Positions 45,931 to 54,945 of a stretch of DNA of 64,000 nt are shown here, piece by piece. The notes under the pieces are model-generated. The model had not been told where the DNA came from and ran no database searches. It was given only the letters and a program-made list of their open reading frames with translations. This DNA is from Bacteroidota bacterium (GTDB lineage: Bacteria > Bacteroidota > Bacteroidia > Bacteroidales > FEN-979). The position numbers and the translations under genes were made by a program. Within the stretch, counting starts at the first letter, position 1. The number at the start of each line of letters is the position of its first letter. The DNA lies in assembly GCA_026391775.1 (NCBI GenBank), contig JAPLDK010000076.1, positions 31,614 through 95,613 on the forward strand, written 5' to 3'.

Positions 45931-47424
45931 TCAGAGTTCCTTCCTCAGCCTTGCCACTGGTATCCTCAGCTGTTTACGGTATTTTGCGATCGTACGACGG
46001 GCAATATTATAGCCTTTTTTCTGGAGTATTTCCTCCAGCTCTTCATCGGTAAGGGGTGTCGATTTATTCTCTCCTTCAATGGTGTCGTGCAATATCTTTT
46101 TGATCTCCCGTGTAGAAATCTCTTCGCCCATTTGATTCTGGAGTGATTCTGAAAAGAAACTTTTAAGCAGGAAGGTGCCGAAAGGCGTTTGAACATATTT
46201 CGAATTGGCAACCCGTGATACAGTGCTTATATCCAGTCCCACTTTATTAGATATGTCTTTCAGGATCATCGGCTTAAGCCTTGTTTCGTCACCGGTCTGA
46301 AAATATTCCTTCTGATAGTCAAGGATGGCTTTCATGGTGACGTAAAGGGTTTCCTGTCTTTGTTTGATCGCATCGATGAAACCCCTGGCAGCATCGATCT
46401 TTTGTTTAATAAATGTCAGGGCTGCCTTTTCGCTGCTGCTGATCTTCTTTTTCTTGTGATTATAATCCTGGAGCATGCTCACATACTCCCTGTTGATCGA
46501 CAGTTCGGGTGCATTCCTGGAATTCAGGTTCAGCTCAATTTCCCCTTCGTTGATGGCGATCAGAAAATCAGGTACTACATACTGGCTGTTTTTGACCTCG
46601 TCACTGATTGTGAAACCGGGTTTGGGGTTCAGTTTAGTGATTTCGTCAATGGCTTCCTTCAGTTCTTCCTCGGTGATATGGGCCTTTTGAAGGATCTTTT
46701 CATAATGCTTTTTCGAAAACTCATCAAAATAATACCTGACGACAACTTCTGCAAGGTCCGTTGCATAGGACCTGTCGGTCTTGTATTCAAGTTGTAGGAG
46801 AAGGCACTCCTGAAGTGATCTTGCTGCAATGCCGGGTGGGTCAAACCCCTGGACAAGTTTCAGGGCTTCAAGGACTTCAGCTTCTGTTGCTTCAATATTC
46901 TGGTTAAAGGCAAGGTCGTTTATGAGAGCCGGGATTTCACGGGCGAGGTACCCGGTCTCATCAATATTCCCGATGATAGTTGAAGCAATGATAAACTGTT
47001 TATCGGGGATCTTCTGAACACCCATCTGGGCCAAAAGGTACTCCTGAAAACTGACTCCTGAGACAACCGGGGATTCCCATGTTTCTTCGTCCGGGCTACG
47101 GTTATTCGAGACTAATTTGTAATCGGGAATTTCATCCAGGTCGAGGTAATCTTCATATGAAAATTCATTATCGGCCTTCAACTCAGAATGGTCATCATCT
47201 GCGAAGCTATCCTCATCAGCATCGATGGAATCGGGGGTCGTTTCATCAGTAATCTCATCAAGGTCATCAAGATCGGTTGTGTCGTCAAGGGCCGGATTAT
47301 CTTCAATTTCCTGTTTTATCCTTTGTTCAAGCGAGAGCACCGGTTGTTGCAGCAGTCGCATCACCAGTACCTGCTGGGGTGAGAGTTTCTGAAGTAATTT
47401 TTGTTGTTGTCGTTGATGAAGCAT
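45931..47424 (-). CDS. rpoN: RNA polymerase sigma-54 factor
   Basis: 497 residues from the ATG at 47424. A TTG at 47439 overlaps a -7 box and is less likely. Region I is the Gln-rich LHQRQQQKLLQKLSPQQVL. It is followed by an acidic region II (Asp/Glu-rich, about 40-110), the core-binding region, a helix-turn-helix (VGLDISTVSRVANSKYVQTP) and the RpoN box ARRTIAKYRKQL near the C-terminus. These are the full set of sigma-54 features. No enhancer-binding protein is encoded in the window, and I found no -24/-12 promoter with confidence. Confidence 0.96.
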   Translation of the reverse strand: MLHQRQQQKLLQKLSPQQVLVMRLLQQPVLSLEQRIKQEIEDNPALDDTTDLDDLDEITDETTPDSIDADEDSFADDDHSELKADNEFSYEDYLDLDEIPDYKLVSNNRSPDEETWESPVVSGVSFQEYLLAQMGVQKIPDKQFIIASTIIGNIDETGYLAREIPALINDLAFNQNIEATEAEVLEALKLVQGFDPPGIAARSLQECLLLQLEYKTDRSYATDLAEVVVRYYFDEFSKKHYEKILQKAHITEEELKEAIDEITKLNPKPGFTISDEVKNSQYVVPDFLIAINEGEIELNLNSRNAPELSINREYVSMLQDYNHKKKKISSSEKAALTFIKQKIDAARGFIDAIKQRQETLYVTMKAILDYQKEYFQTGDETRLKPMILKDISNKVGLDISTVSRVANSKYVQTPFGTFLLKSFFSESLQNQMGEEISTREIKKILHDTIEGENKSTPLTDEELEEILQKKGYNIARRTIAKYRKQLRIPVARLRKEL

Positions 47425-47428
47425 AGGA

Positions 47429-47444
47429 CAAAAATACAAAAATA
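47429..47444 (-). promoter_or_regulatory. Two adjacent -7 boxes in front of rpoN
   Basis: The reverse strand has TATTTTTG twice in a row, at 47444-47437 and 47436-47429, both fitting TAnnTTTG. Either would start RNA within a few bases of the ATG at 47424, so the mRNA would have a very short or no leader. Confidence 0.4.
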
Positions 47445-47578
47445 ATAACCCCTTGAACAGAATGGATTTCTTATCGGCAAATTAACAATCAATATCGATT
47501 AAATCTCCGTGTCCGTCTATTATTCAGCATACCACATAAGTAAATGTTTAATTTCGTTCCTTCCAAATAAAACTGATT

Positions 47579-48607
47579 ATGAACACGGAACAGCCTTTAT
47601 GGGTGACTTTTCTTATCAACTGCGTGATCTGGGTATTTCTCTTTTTTATTCCGTTTCTTTTAATGGAGCCCAGAGGAGGGATATCTTCGTATCTCCTCAG
47701 GATAGGGGCCACCTCGGTCATGACAGTCATTGTTTACTATTTCAATTACCTTTTCCTGATACCGAAATACCTGTTCAATAAAAAATTCCTGGCCTATATA
47801 CTTGTCATACTATTGATGCTTGTGATCTCCTGTATACTTGTCGACCTGTATTATTATTTTATTGTATCTGTAGTCCAGAACTGGCACCACCGCCCCGAGC
47901 CCATTTTCAGCCGGGGCATGTGGGTGCCTTTATTTCCCCTGCTCACGGGTATTGCTATAGGGATCAGTATACGGCTTGCCAAAGAATGGGCAAGAATAGA
48001 AAAGGAGCGCAGGGAACTTCAGGGAGAGAAGCTGCTTTCGGAACTGGCTTTCCTGAAGTCTCAGGTCAATCCCCATTTTCTATTCAACACCCTGAATAAT
48101 ATCTGTTCCCTGGCAAGAAAAAAATCGGATGACACTGAACCGGCCATCATAAAGCTTTCACAGATCATGCGATATATGATCACCGATTCAAGGCAGGACA
48201 AGGTAGGCCTGGAAGAAGAGGTTGAATATCTTAACAATTTTATCGAACTTCAGAAGATCAGGCTTGCCGAAAAGGTTGACATCCGGTTTGATATAGAAGG
48301 CGACCTTTCTGCAATTCAGCTGGAGCCCTTACTGTTGATCCCGTTTGTGGAAAATGCATTTAAACATGGGGTCAGTTATAATGGGAAGTCCAGTATTAAT
48401 ATTGAACTTAAAACAGGTTCAGGGGAATTGTCATTTATGGTTGAGAATTCCAAACCTTCCGTGAAAGACATAATGAAGCTTGATGAACCGGGTATAGGAC
48501 TTAAAAATGTGCGCCGCCGGCTGGAATTGCTTTATCCAGGCAAACACCAGCTTGAGATACGCGATTCGGAATCACTTTATCACATCATGTTAAAAATCAA
48601 AAGATAA
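47579..48607 (+). CDS. LytS/YpdA-type sensor histidine kinase
   Basis: 342 residues. Four membrane helices occupy about the first 140 residues, with no large sensor domain. The His_kinase (PF06580) block reads LSELAFLKSQVNPHFLFNTL with the phospho-acceptor His. The ATP-binding part has LLLIPFVENAFKHG and PGIGLKNVRRRLELLYPG. It pairs with the LytTR regulator whose ATG overlaps its stop by 1 bp. Such pairs in Bacteroidota often control neighbouring transport or envelope genes, here probably the TolC-MacAB-like efflux genes directly downstream. Confidence 0.92.
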   Translation: MNTEQPLWVTFLINCVIWVFLFFIPFLLMEPRGGISSYLLRIGATSVMTVIVYYFNYLFLIPKYLFNKKFLAYILVILLMLVISCILVDLYYYFIVSVVQNWHHRPEPIFSRGMWVPLFPLLTGIAIGISIRLAKEWARIEKERRELQGEKLLSELAFLKSQVNPHFLFNTLNNICSLARKKSDDTEPAIIKLSQIMRYMITDSRQDKVGLEEEVEYLNNFIELQKIRLAEKVDIRFDIEGDLSAIQLEPLLLIPFVENAFKHGVSYNGKSSINIELKTGSGELSFMVENSKPSVKDIMKLDEPGIGLKNVRRRLELLYPGKHQLEIRDSESLYHIMLKIKR

Positions 48608-49329
48608 TGATACGTTGTATTGCAATCGACGATGAGGCCCTTGCGCTTGACTTGCTTGAGGACAATATAAGCAAAATCCCTTTTCTTGAGCTTGCAGGGA
48701 GATATACCAATGCTTTCGACGCACTTAAGCTTATGCGGGAGAAACCTGTCGACCTGCTTTTCCTGGATATCCAGATGCCCGACATCACAGGGATCCAGTT
48801 CCTGAAAAGCCTTCAGCAAAAACCCCTTGTAATTTTCACCACTGCGTTTTCAAAATATGCTCTTGAAGGATTTGAACTGGATGTGATCGATTATCTTTTA
48901 AAACCATATTCATTTGAGCGGTTTCTGAAAGCGGTAAACAAGGCCCATGAATTTCTTGAGCTTCAGGAAAGAGCGAAGGAAGCAAAGAAGGGACCTGCTT
49001 TCGGATCCCATTATTTGTTTGTGAGGGCCGATTATAAGCTGGTCAAGATCGACATACAGGAAATCCTGTATATTGAAGGCCTTAAGGATTATGTAAAAAT
49101 TTATTGCGGTGAGAAACCGGTGCTGACCCAAATGAGCATGAAGGCGATTGAGGAAAAGCTGCCGACTCATGATTTTATCAGGGTTCACCGTTCCTTTATC
49201 GTTGCCTTCGACAAGATAGATTTCATTCACAAAAGCTTTATTTCTATCAAAGGGAGGGAAATTCCTCTCAGTGACAATTATAAAGACAACTTTCTTTCCC
49301 TTGTTCAGAAAAACAAGATCATGGAATAG
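48607..49329 (+). CDS. LytTR-family response regulator
   Basis: 240 residues. The receiver starts MIRCIAIDDEALALDLLEDN, has the phospho-acceptor Asp in LLFLDIQMPDITG and the conserved Lys in YLLKPYSFERF. The LytTR DNA-binding domain (about 140-240) has LFVRADYKLVKIDIQEILYI, FIRVHRSFIVAFDKID and IPLSDNYKD. The start shares an A with the stop of the upstream kinase (TAATG), and the TolC-like gene begins 19 bp after its stop, so kinase, regulator and transporter appear to form one transcription unit. Confidence 0.94.
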   Translation: MIRCIAIDDEALALDLLEDNISKIPFLELAGRYTNAFDALKLMREKPVDLLFLDIQMPDITGIQFLKSLQQKPLVIFTTAFSKYALEGFELDVIDYLLKPYSFERFLKAVNKAHEFLELQERAKEAKKGPAFGSHYLFVRADYKLVKIDIQEILYIEGLKDYVKIYCGEKPVLTQMSMKAIEEKLPTHDFIRVHRSFIVAFDKIDFIHKSFISIKGREIPLSDNYKDNFLSLVQKNKIME

Positions 49330-49348
49330 AAGAATTAATAATCAATTT

Positions 49349-50686
49349 ATGAAACGTGCTATTTTATTGTTAAGCATTCTGATGTACTACTCCTTTGCGG
49401 GATGGGCGCAGAAATCACCCTGGACATTCCAGCAATGCCTTGATACCGCTCTGAAGCGTAACATCTCGGTGAACCAGAGCAGGCTATCGAACGAACTAAG
49501 CAGGATCAACCTTGAGCAATCCAGGGCCAACCGTATTCCCAGCGTAAGTGCAAGCGTGGGTGAATCATACAATATCGGTAAGAATGTTGATGCAACAACC
49601 AACCAGTTTGTAATCGGGACATTCCACTCGGGGAACTACGGCCTGAATGCCAATTACAACCTGTTCAACGGCTTGCAGAACAACAATACGATCAAACAGT
49701 ATAAACTCAATATTGAAGCCGGTAACTATGATATTGAAAATGCAAAAAATGCAGTAATTCTGAGTGTGACAACCGGTTATCTTCAGATACTCCAGCAGTA
49801 CGAAATCCTAAAAATAGCCCAGAACCAGCTTGTAGCTGATTCGGTCCAGGTTGACAGGACCCAAAAAATGTTGAATGTTGGCAAGGCAGCTGAAGGGGAC
49901 CTGCTTCAGATCCAGTCACAGCTCGCCACGGATTATCTTTCGTTTGTCAATGCCCAGAATCAGCTCGACATTGCAAGGGTGACACTGATGCAGCTCATGC
50001 AAATCCCAGTGATTGATAATTTCGATGTTGAAGTGCCTAACCTTGTTGAACCGGGGCTTGTACTTCTGCAAAGCAAGGAAGAGATTTACCAGATATCACT
50101 TGCAGCCATGCCCCAGATCCAGTCCTCCTCAATTAGAACTAAAAGTTCGCTGATGGCAGTAAAAATTGCAGCCGGTGCCCGCTGGCCCAGGCTGACGCTT
50201 ACCGGAGGGCTTAGTTCAAATTATGCCTCCAGCCGCAAACAGGGTGTTCTCCAGGAGAACTATCCCTGGTATTCCCAGGTCTGGGATAACGTTGGACAAT
50301 CTTTTAATCTGGGACTGAGCATACCTATTTTCAGCAACCGTCAGTTGCAAAGCAGTATTGAGCGAGCCAGGATCAATGCAAAAACAGCCGAACTAAATGA
50401 CCTCAACACCAGGCAGACCCTGAGGATGAATATTGAGCAAACCTATACCAGCCTTAAAGCTGCTGCAAGGAATTTCGATGCCACCAAGATCCAGCTTAAA
50501 TCAACGGAAATGACATATAAAAATGCAGAAAAGAAATTCAACGTTGGGGTTATGAGTGCGACTGACTATCTGATCCAGAAGAACAATTATACCTCATCAC
50601 TGTCAAATGCAATTCAGACCAAATACAATTTCATTTTTCAGTCCAAGATCCTGGATTTTTACCAGGGGAAAGCAATTACATTTTAA
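49349..50686 (+). CDS. TolC-family outer-membrane efflux protein
   Basis: 445 residues from the ATG at 49349, which gives a proper signal peptide (KRAILLLSILMYYSFAGWAQ). Two OEP repeats of long coiled helices are present: about 25-210 (QCLDTALKRNISVNQSRLS) and 225-440 (LSIPIFSNRQLQSSIERARI). The conserved GL..P.F block marks the second repeat. It forms the outer-membrane channel of a tripartite pump with the adaptor and the MacB-type transporter downstream. Confidence 0.93.
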   Translation: MKRAILLLSILMYYSFAGWAQKSPWTFQQCLDTALKRNISVNQSRLSNELSRINLEQSRANRIPSVSASVGESYNIGKNVDATTNQFVIGTFHSGNYGLNANYNLFNGLQNNNTIKQYKLNIEAGNYDIENAKNAVILSVTTGYLQILQQYEILKIAQNQLVADSVQVDRTQKMLNVGKAAEGDLLQIQSQLATDYLSFVNAQNQLDIARVTLMQLMQIPVIDNFDVEVPNLVEPGLVLLQSKEEIYQISLAAMPQIQSSSIRTKSSLMAVKIAAGARWPRLTLTGGLSSNYASSRKQGVLQENYPWYSQVWDNVGQSFNLGLSIPIFSNRQLQSSIERARINAKTAELNDLNTRQTLRMNIEQTYTSLKAAARNFDATKIQLKSTEMTYKNAEKKFNVGVMSATDYLIQKNNYTSSLSNAIQTKYNFIFQSKILDFYQGKAITF

Positions 50687-50706
50687 AATTTAACGCATAA
50701 CATACA

Positions 50707-52170
50707 ATGAAAAAGACTTATTGGATTATCCTTATTGTTGTGGTTCTTGCCCTACTGGTGGGGGGGGATTTCCTGCTCGGGAAAAAGACGGAAAAAGCAG
50801 TAGAATTTCGCACGGGAAAAGTCGAAAAAGGTGACTTGCAGGTGGTTGTAACCGCTACAGGCATTTTAAGCGCCGACACCACGGTTGCCGTAGGCACTCA
50901 GGTATCGGGGATCATCACCAAGATCTTTGTGGATTTCAATTCTGTAGTCCGCAAAGGGCAGAGAATTGCTGTGCTTGACACCACTTTCCTTGCTGCGTCT
51001 GTTGAGGATGCAAGGTCCAGCCTTTTCAGGGCTCAGGTGCAGACCAGGCTTACAAAGCGCAATTTTGAGCGCAACAAGACCCTGTTCGATGAAAAGGTCA
51101 TCGCTCAGGCTGATTATGACCAGAGCCTGTCGGATTATGAAACTGCACAGGCCAATGAAAGGTCTGTTAAGTCGGCTCTTGACAGGGCCAATATCAATCT
51201 GCGTTATGCTACGATTATAGCTCCTGTTTCAGGCGTTGTCATTTCTAGGAATGTGGATATTGGGCAAACCGTTGCTTCCAGTTTCAGTACCCCAACCCTG
51301 TTTTCCATTGCGAACGACCTGACCAAGATGCAGCTTCAGGCCAGTATTGATGAAGCCGATATCGGCAAGATCAAGGTAGGCCAGGACGTTTCATTCAGGG
51401 TTGATGCTTACATTGATCAGATTTTCTCGGGAACAGTAAGGCAGGTCAGGTTGCAGCCGGTGACTTTACAGAATGTTGTCAATTATACAGTTGTCATCGA
51501 TGTGCCCAACCCCGAAAAGAAACTCATGCCGGGGATGACGGCCAATCTTACCGTCAAGATACAGGAAGCGCTAAATGTGTTTAAGGCACCTTCGGCAGCT
51601 CTGAGGTTCTGGCCACCCCAGGAATATTTTGACAAGCATATGAAAGAGTACCCCGACTCCATCCAGAAAATGATTGAAAGGCTGCAAAAATTCATGGCTC
51701 GCAGGCAATCCGGCCAGGGCTGGAGCGGACAGGCAGGTTCCGGTTTGGTGGCAGGAAGCGGAGCCCAAGCAACTTCAGGAACTCAATCAGGCATGGGGCG
51801 TCAGCAAGGAATGAGTGGTCAGTCAGGTTTTGGCCGCCAAGGCGGCTCCGGACAGCAGCAGGAAACCCGCGGAGGACAGGGCAATATGCAGGGCCGTCAG
51901 GGCTGGGGCGGACAACCTGGTAACGATCGACTTAAAATGGGACTTGTATGGGTGAAACAAGGCAACCTTATTATCCCTCACAGGATAAAAACCGGTATCT
52001 CAGATAACAGTTCAACAGAAATTGAAGGTTCTGTAAAAGAAGGAGATGAACTGATCACGGGTATAGTGAATACTACTCCCGGCCAGCAGACAACCCAGCA
52101 ACAGAACCCGTTCGCACCGCAGATGGGCCGTCCCCAGGGTGGTGGCAGCGGCGGAAGAGGAGGTCGTTGA
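50707..52170 (+). CDS. Periplasmic adaptor (HlyD/MacA type) with a Gly/Gln/Ser-rich insert
   Basis: 487 residues. One N-terminal membrane helix (YWIILIVVVLALLVGGDFLL) is followed by the biotinyl-lipoyl half (VVTATGILSADTTVAVGTQV), a coiled-coil hairpin (EDARSSLFRAQVQTRLTKRN), the second lipoyl half (YATIIAPVSGVVISRN), and beta-barrel segments (PGMTANLTVKI). Between residues of about 335 and 410 is a low-complexity block of Gly, Gln, Ser and Arg, not typical of MacA, and the C-terminus is again GRPQGGGSGGRGGR. It connects the MacB-type transporter to the TolC channel. It is followed by the ATPase gene after 1 bp. Confidence 0.9.
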   Translation: MKKTYWIILIVVVLALLVGGDFLLGKKTEKAVEFRTGKVEKGDLQVVVTATGILSADTTVAVGTQVSGIITKIFVDFNSVVRKGQRIAVLDTTFLAASVEDARSSLFRAQVQTRLTKRNFERNKTLFDEKVIAQADYDQSLSDYETAQANERSVKSALDRANINLRYATIIAPVSGVVISRNVDIGQTVASSFSTPTLFSIANDLTKMQLQASIDEADIGKIKVGQDVSFRVDAYIDQIFSGTVRQVRLQPVTLQNVVNYTVVIDVPNPEKKLMPGMTANLTVKIQEALNVFKAPSAALRFWPPQEYFDKHMKEYPDSIQKMIERLQKFMARRQSGQGWSGQAGSGLVAGSGAQATSGTQSGMGRQQGMSGQSGFGRQGGSGQQQETRGGQGNMQGRQGWGGQPGNDRLKMGLVWVKQGNLIIPHRIKTGISDNSSTEIEGSVKEGDELITGIVNTTPGQQTTQQQNPFAPQMGRPQGGGSGGRGGR

Positions 52171-52171
52171 T

Positions 52172-52927
52172 ATGAAGGAGACGATTATTTCGGTTAAGCA
52201 TCTCGTAAAAGTTTATAAAATGGGAGACCTTGAGGTGCATGCTCTCAGAGGCATCAATATGGATGTGCATAAGAGCGACTTCATTGCCATCATGGGGAAA
52301 AGCGGATCTGGGAAATCAACCTTTATGAATATTGCAGGCTGCCTGGATGTGCCAACAAAGGGTGAATACATGCTTGACAATGTGGATGTCGGAAAACTGA
52401 ATAAAGACCAGCTGGCCCATCTTCGAAATAAAAAAATCGGTTTTGTGTTCCAGTCCTTCAACCTTCTTTCCCGTACATCGGCCCTCGAAAATGTGGAACT
52501 TCCGCTGATGTATAACAGCAAGGTCAGCTCAAAGGAAATGAAAGAACGTTCCATAAATGCGCTCGAATCAGTAGGGCTTGCCGACCGGTCTCATCATTTG
52601 CCGAGCCAACTTTCGGGCGGGGAACAGCAACGGGTTGCCATTGCAAGGGCTCTGGTGAATAATCCTGTTGTGATACTTGCCGATGAACCTACCGGGAACC
52701 TTGACACACGGACATCCGTGGAAGTAATGAGTATTTTCCAGAAGCTGAATACCCAGGGTATCACTGTCATTATTGTGACCCACGAACCCGATATAGCAGC
52801 CTATACCAACAGGAATGTGACCTTCAGGGACGGACGCATACAAAAAGATTTCATCGTCGAAAAACCCAGGAATGCCGCAACTGAACTTTTAACCATGCCC
52901 GTTTTAACAGAAGAGGAGACAATATGA
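52172..52927 (+). CDS. MacB/LolD-type ABC transporter ATPase
   Basis: 251 residues from the ATG at 52172, chosen because it follows the adaptor stop directly and fits the family start. Walker A is GKSGSGKST, the Q loop is in [20 protein letters not shown], the signature is LSGGEQQRV, and Walker B is [12 protein letters not shown] with switch His in VTHEPDIA. It hydrolyses ATP to drive the MacB-type permease, whose start overlaps its stop by 4 bp. In E. coli MacB these two parts are fused; here they are separate proteins. Confidence 0.94.
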   Translation: MKETIISVKHLVKVYKMGDLEVHALRGINMDVHKSDFIAIMGKSGSGKSTFMNIAGCLDVPTKGEYMLDNVDVGKLNKDQLAHLRNKKIGFVFQSFNLLSRTSALENVELPLMYNSKVSSKEMKERSINALESVGLADRSHHLPSQLSGGEQQRVAIARALVNNPVVILADEPTGNLDTRTSVEVMSIFQKLNTQGITVIIVTHEPDIAAYTNRNVTFRDGRIQKDFIVEKPRNAATELLTMPVLTEEETI

Positions 52928-54144
52928 AACTTAGAAACCAGTTGAAGGCGGCAATAAGGTCACTCGGCAAGAACAAAATGAGGACTTTTCTCACAATGCT
53001 TGGGATCATAATCGGAGTTGCTTCGGTTATTGCCATGCTTGCAATAGGCCAGGGTTCCAAGGAAAGCATCCAGAAACAGATAGCCAACCTTGGCACCAAC
53101 CTTCTTACAGTGTTTCCCTCTGCGAGTATGACCGGGGGAGTCAGAATGGAAGCGGGTTCAAGTGTAAAATTAACCATGGATGATTACAAAGCCGTTGCCA
53201 GCCGTTGCCCGGCAGTGTTGTATTCCACTCCCACAGTCAGGACCAGCGGCCAGCTGATTGCAAGCGGCCAGAACTGGAGGACAACGGTATGGGGTGTGTA
53301 CCCCGATTATTTCAACATCCGCAATCTGGATATTGACAAAGGGGCGGTATTTACCCTGAATGATGACCGCACTGCGAGTAAAGTCTGTGTGATCGGGCAA
53401 ACTGTAAATAAATATTTATTTGGCGAAGGCCAGGATCCGACGGGCAGGATTATCCGTATCAATAAGATCCCCTTCCAGGTGATTGGCCTTATAGCAGCAA
53501 AAGGGCAGAATGCCTGGGGGCAGGACCAGGATGACATTGTGATCGCACCTTTCAATACGGTGCAGGTTCGCATGATGACCGTTACGTATATCCAGAGTAT
53601 AATGCTGTCGGCCACATCAGAAACAATGATACCTGAAGCGACAGATGAAGTAACCCAGGTTTTAAAGGAAAGGCACAGGCTGGGGCCCTCGGAAGACCCG
53701 GACTTCAGTATCCGTTCGCAGGCTGATATTTCAAGCGCTGCCACCGCTACATCAAGCATCCTTACAGCCTTGCTCGCAAGTATAGCAAGTATTTCCCTGC
53801 TTGTGGGCGGAATAGGCATTATGAATATCATGCTGGTTTCGGTAACCGAAAGGACGCGTGAGATAGGTATCAGAATGGGTGTTGGAGCAAGAGGCAGGGA
53901 CGTATTGCTCCAGTTCCTTATCGAAGCCCTCATGATCAGCCTTATCGGAGGTCTGCTCGGTGTTGGCCTCGGGATAATAGCCTCAGGTGTGATAGCCAGT
54001 ATTATGAGCTGGCCTGTCACGATCACAGTTCAGTCCATTGTACTCTCATTTCTTTTCTCAACAGCAATAGGGATTTTCTTTGGATGGTATCCGGCGCGCA
54101 AAGCTGCAAGCCTGAATCCTATAGATGCATTAAGGTACGAATAG
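52924..54144 (+). CDS. MacB-type ABC permease (FtsX domain)
   Basis: 406 residues. The N-terminal helix block [20 protein letters not shown] leads into LTMLGIIIGVASVIAML. A periplasmic MacB_PCD domain (about 45-240) follows, then three C-terminal helices of the FtsX type, with GGIGIMNIMLVSVTERTREI, GIRMGVGARGRDVLLQFLIE and YPARKAASLNPIDALRYE. It extrudes macrolide-like compounds, peptides or lipoproteins; the substrate is not evident. It ends 8 bp from the convergent small subunit of the Hyf-like complex. Confidence 0.94.
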   Translation: MKLRNQLKAAIRSLGKNKMRTFLTMLGIIIGVASVIAMLAIGQGSKESIQKQIANLGTNLLTVFPSASMTGGVRMEAGSSVKLTMDDYKAVASRCPAVLYSTPTVRTSGQLIASGQNWRTTVWGVYPDYFNIRNLDIDKGAVFTLNDDRTASKVCVIGQTVNKYLFGEGQDPTGRIIRINKIPFQVIGLIAAKGQNAWGQDQDDIVIAPFNTVQVRMMTVTYIQSIMLSATSETMIPEATDEVTQVLKERHRLGPSEDPDFSIRSQADISSAATATSSILTALLASIASISLLVGGIGIMNIMLVSVTERTREIGIRMGVGARGRDVLLQFLIEALMISLIGGLLGVGLGIIASGVIASIMSWPVTITVQSIVLSFLFSTAIGIFFGWYPARKAASLNPIDALRYE

Positions 54145-54152
54145 AGGAAAGA

Positions 54153-54911
54153 TTATTTTTTCCCTGTAAGATCCAGGATCCCGTTGATGAATGTCAGGGG
54201 ATGGGGTGGATTTCCCGGTATATAAAGATCCGGTTTAATGGTTTCAAGGAATTTTCTGTCCACAACAGGGCTGTTCTCATAAATTCCACCGCTGATTGCA
54301 GCTGACCCTGCAAGTACAACGATTTTTGGTGAGGGAGTAGCATCGTAACAGATCTGAAGAGCTTCGGCCATATTGCTGCTGATGGGGCCGGTGATAACGA
54401 GACCGTCGGAATGACGGGGAGATGCAACGAATTCAATACCGTAGCGCCCCATGTCAAAGTTCACATTACCGCTGGCATTGAGTTCCATTTCAGTTGAGTT
54501 GTCGCCCCCTGCAGAGACCTGCCTCAGTTTGAGTGCATACCTGAAGTAGGAACTTATCTCTTTTCTCACCATGAACTGGTCAACCCGTATCGGATTATCT
54601 TCCCCCACTTTTATAATAAGGCTCTCCCTGTTGTTTGTTGAAAGCCTGTGGTCATTGGTAAAACGGATCTTCCCTTCAGTGGCAAAACTGCACTCCATGC
54701 AGAATTCGCATTTCCCGAGATCAAGCCGGAAGGGCCCTGTTTGGATGGCAGCAATCGGACAGACTGTTAAGGCAAGTTTTTCTTCAGCAGGGGTAATATC
54801 CTTACCGATCACCGGACGGCCGCGGAAACCCTCGGGAATAACGGCCTTACGCAGGTCCCTTATGTATTGCCTGCCATGCCGGGGAAATATTTTTATTATG
54901 CTGAGTGCCAT
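54153..54911 (-). CDS. Ferredoxin-NuoB fusion, hydrogenase small-subunit-like, without N2 cluster cysteines
   Basis: 252 residues. An N-terminal ferredoxin-like part (about 40-90) keeps Cys51 in VCPIAAI and Cys68, Cys71 and Cys74 in KCEFCMECSF, but lacks the three other first-motif cysteines and the last one of the second motif. That leaves exactly the four ligands of one [4Fe-4S] cluster. The NuoB/HycG-like part (about 125-250) has the expected blocks SPRHSDGLVITGPISSNM and ISGGIY. All four N2-cluster cysteines are replaced: Asp137 and Thr140 in SAGGDNSTEMEL, Ala204 in AGSAAISGG, and Asn234 in YIPGNPPHP. It is the last gene of the Hyf-like operon, 34 bp after the large subunit. Confidence 0.88.
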   Translation of the reverse strand: MALSIIKIFPRHGRQYIRDLRKAVIPEGFRGRPVIGKDITPAEEKLALTVCPIAAIQTGPFRLDLGKCEFCMECSFATEGKIRFTNDHRLSTNNRESLIIKVGEDNPIRVDQFMVRKEISSYFRYALKLRQVSAGGDNSTEMELNASGNVNFDMGRYGIEFVASPRHSDGLVITGPISSNMAEALQICYDATPSPKIVVLAGSAAISGGIYENSPVVDRKFLETIKPDLYIPGNPPHPLTFINGILDLTGKK

Positions 54912-54945
54912 TGGTTGTTTTTTACTGATATCGCTCGCAATCTAA

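Noticed and set aside
45931..54144. Sigma-54 (-24/-12) promoters near rpoN and the efflux genes
   Set aside because: No TGGCA-N7-TTGCA-like match was found in the intergenic gaps.
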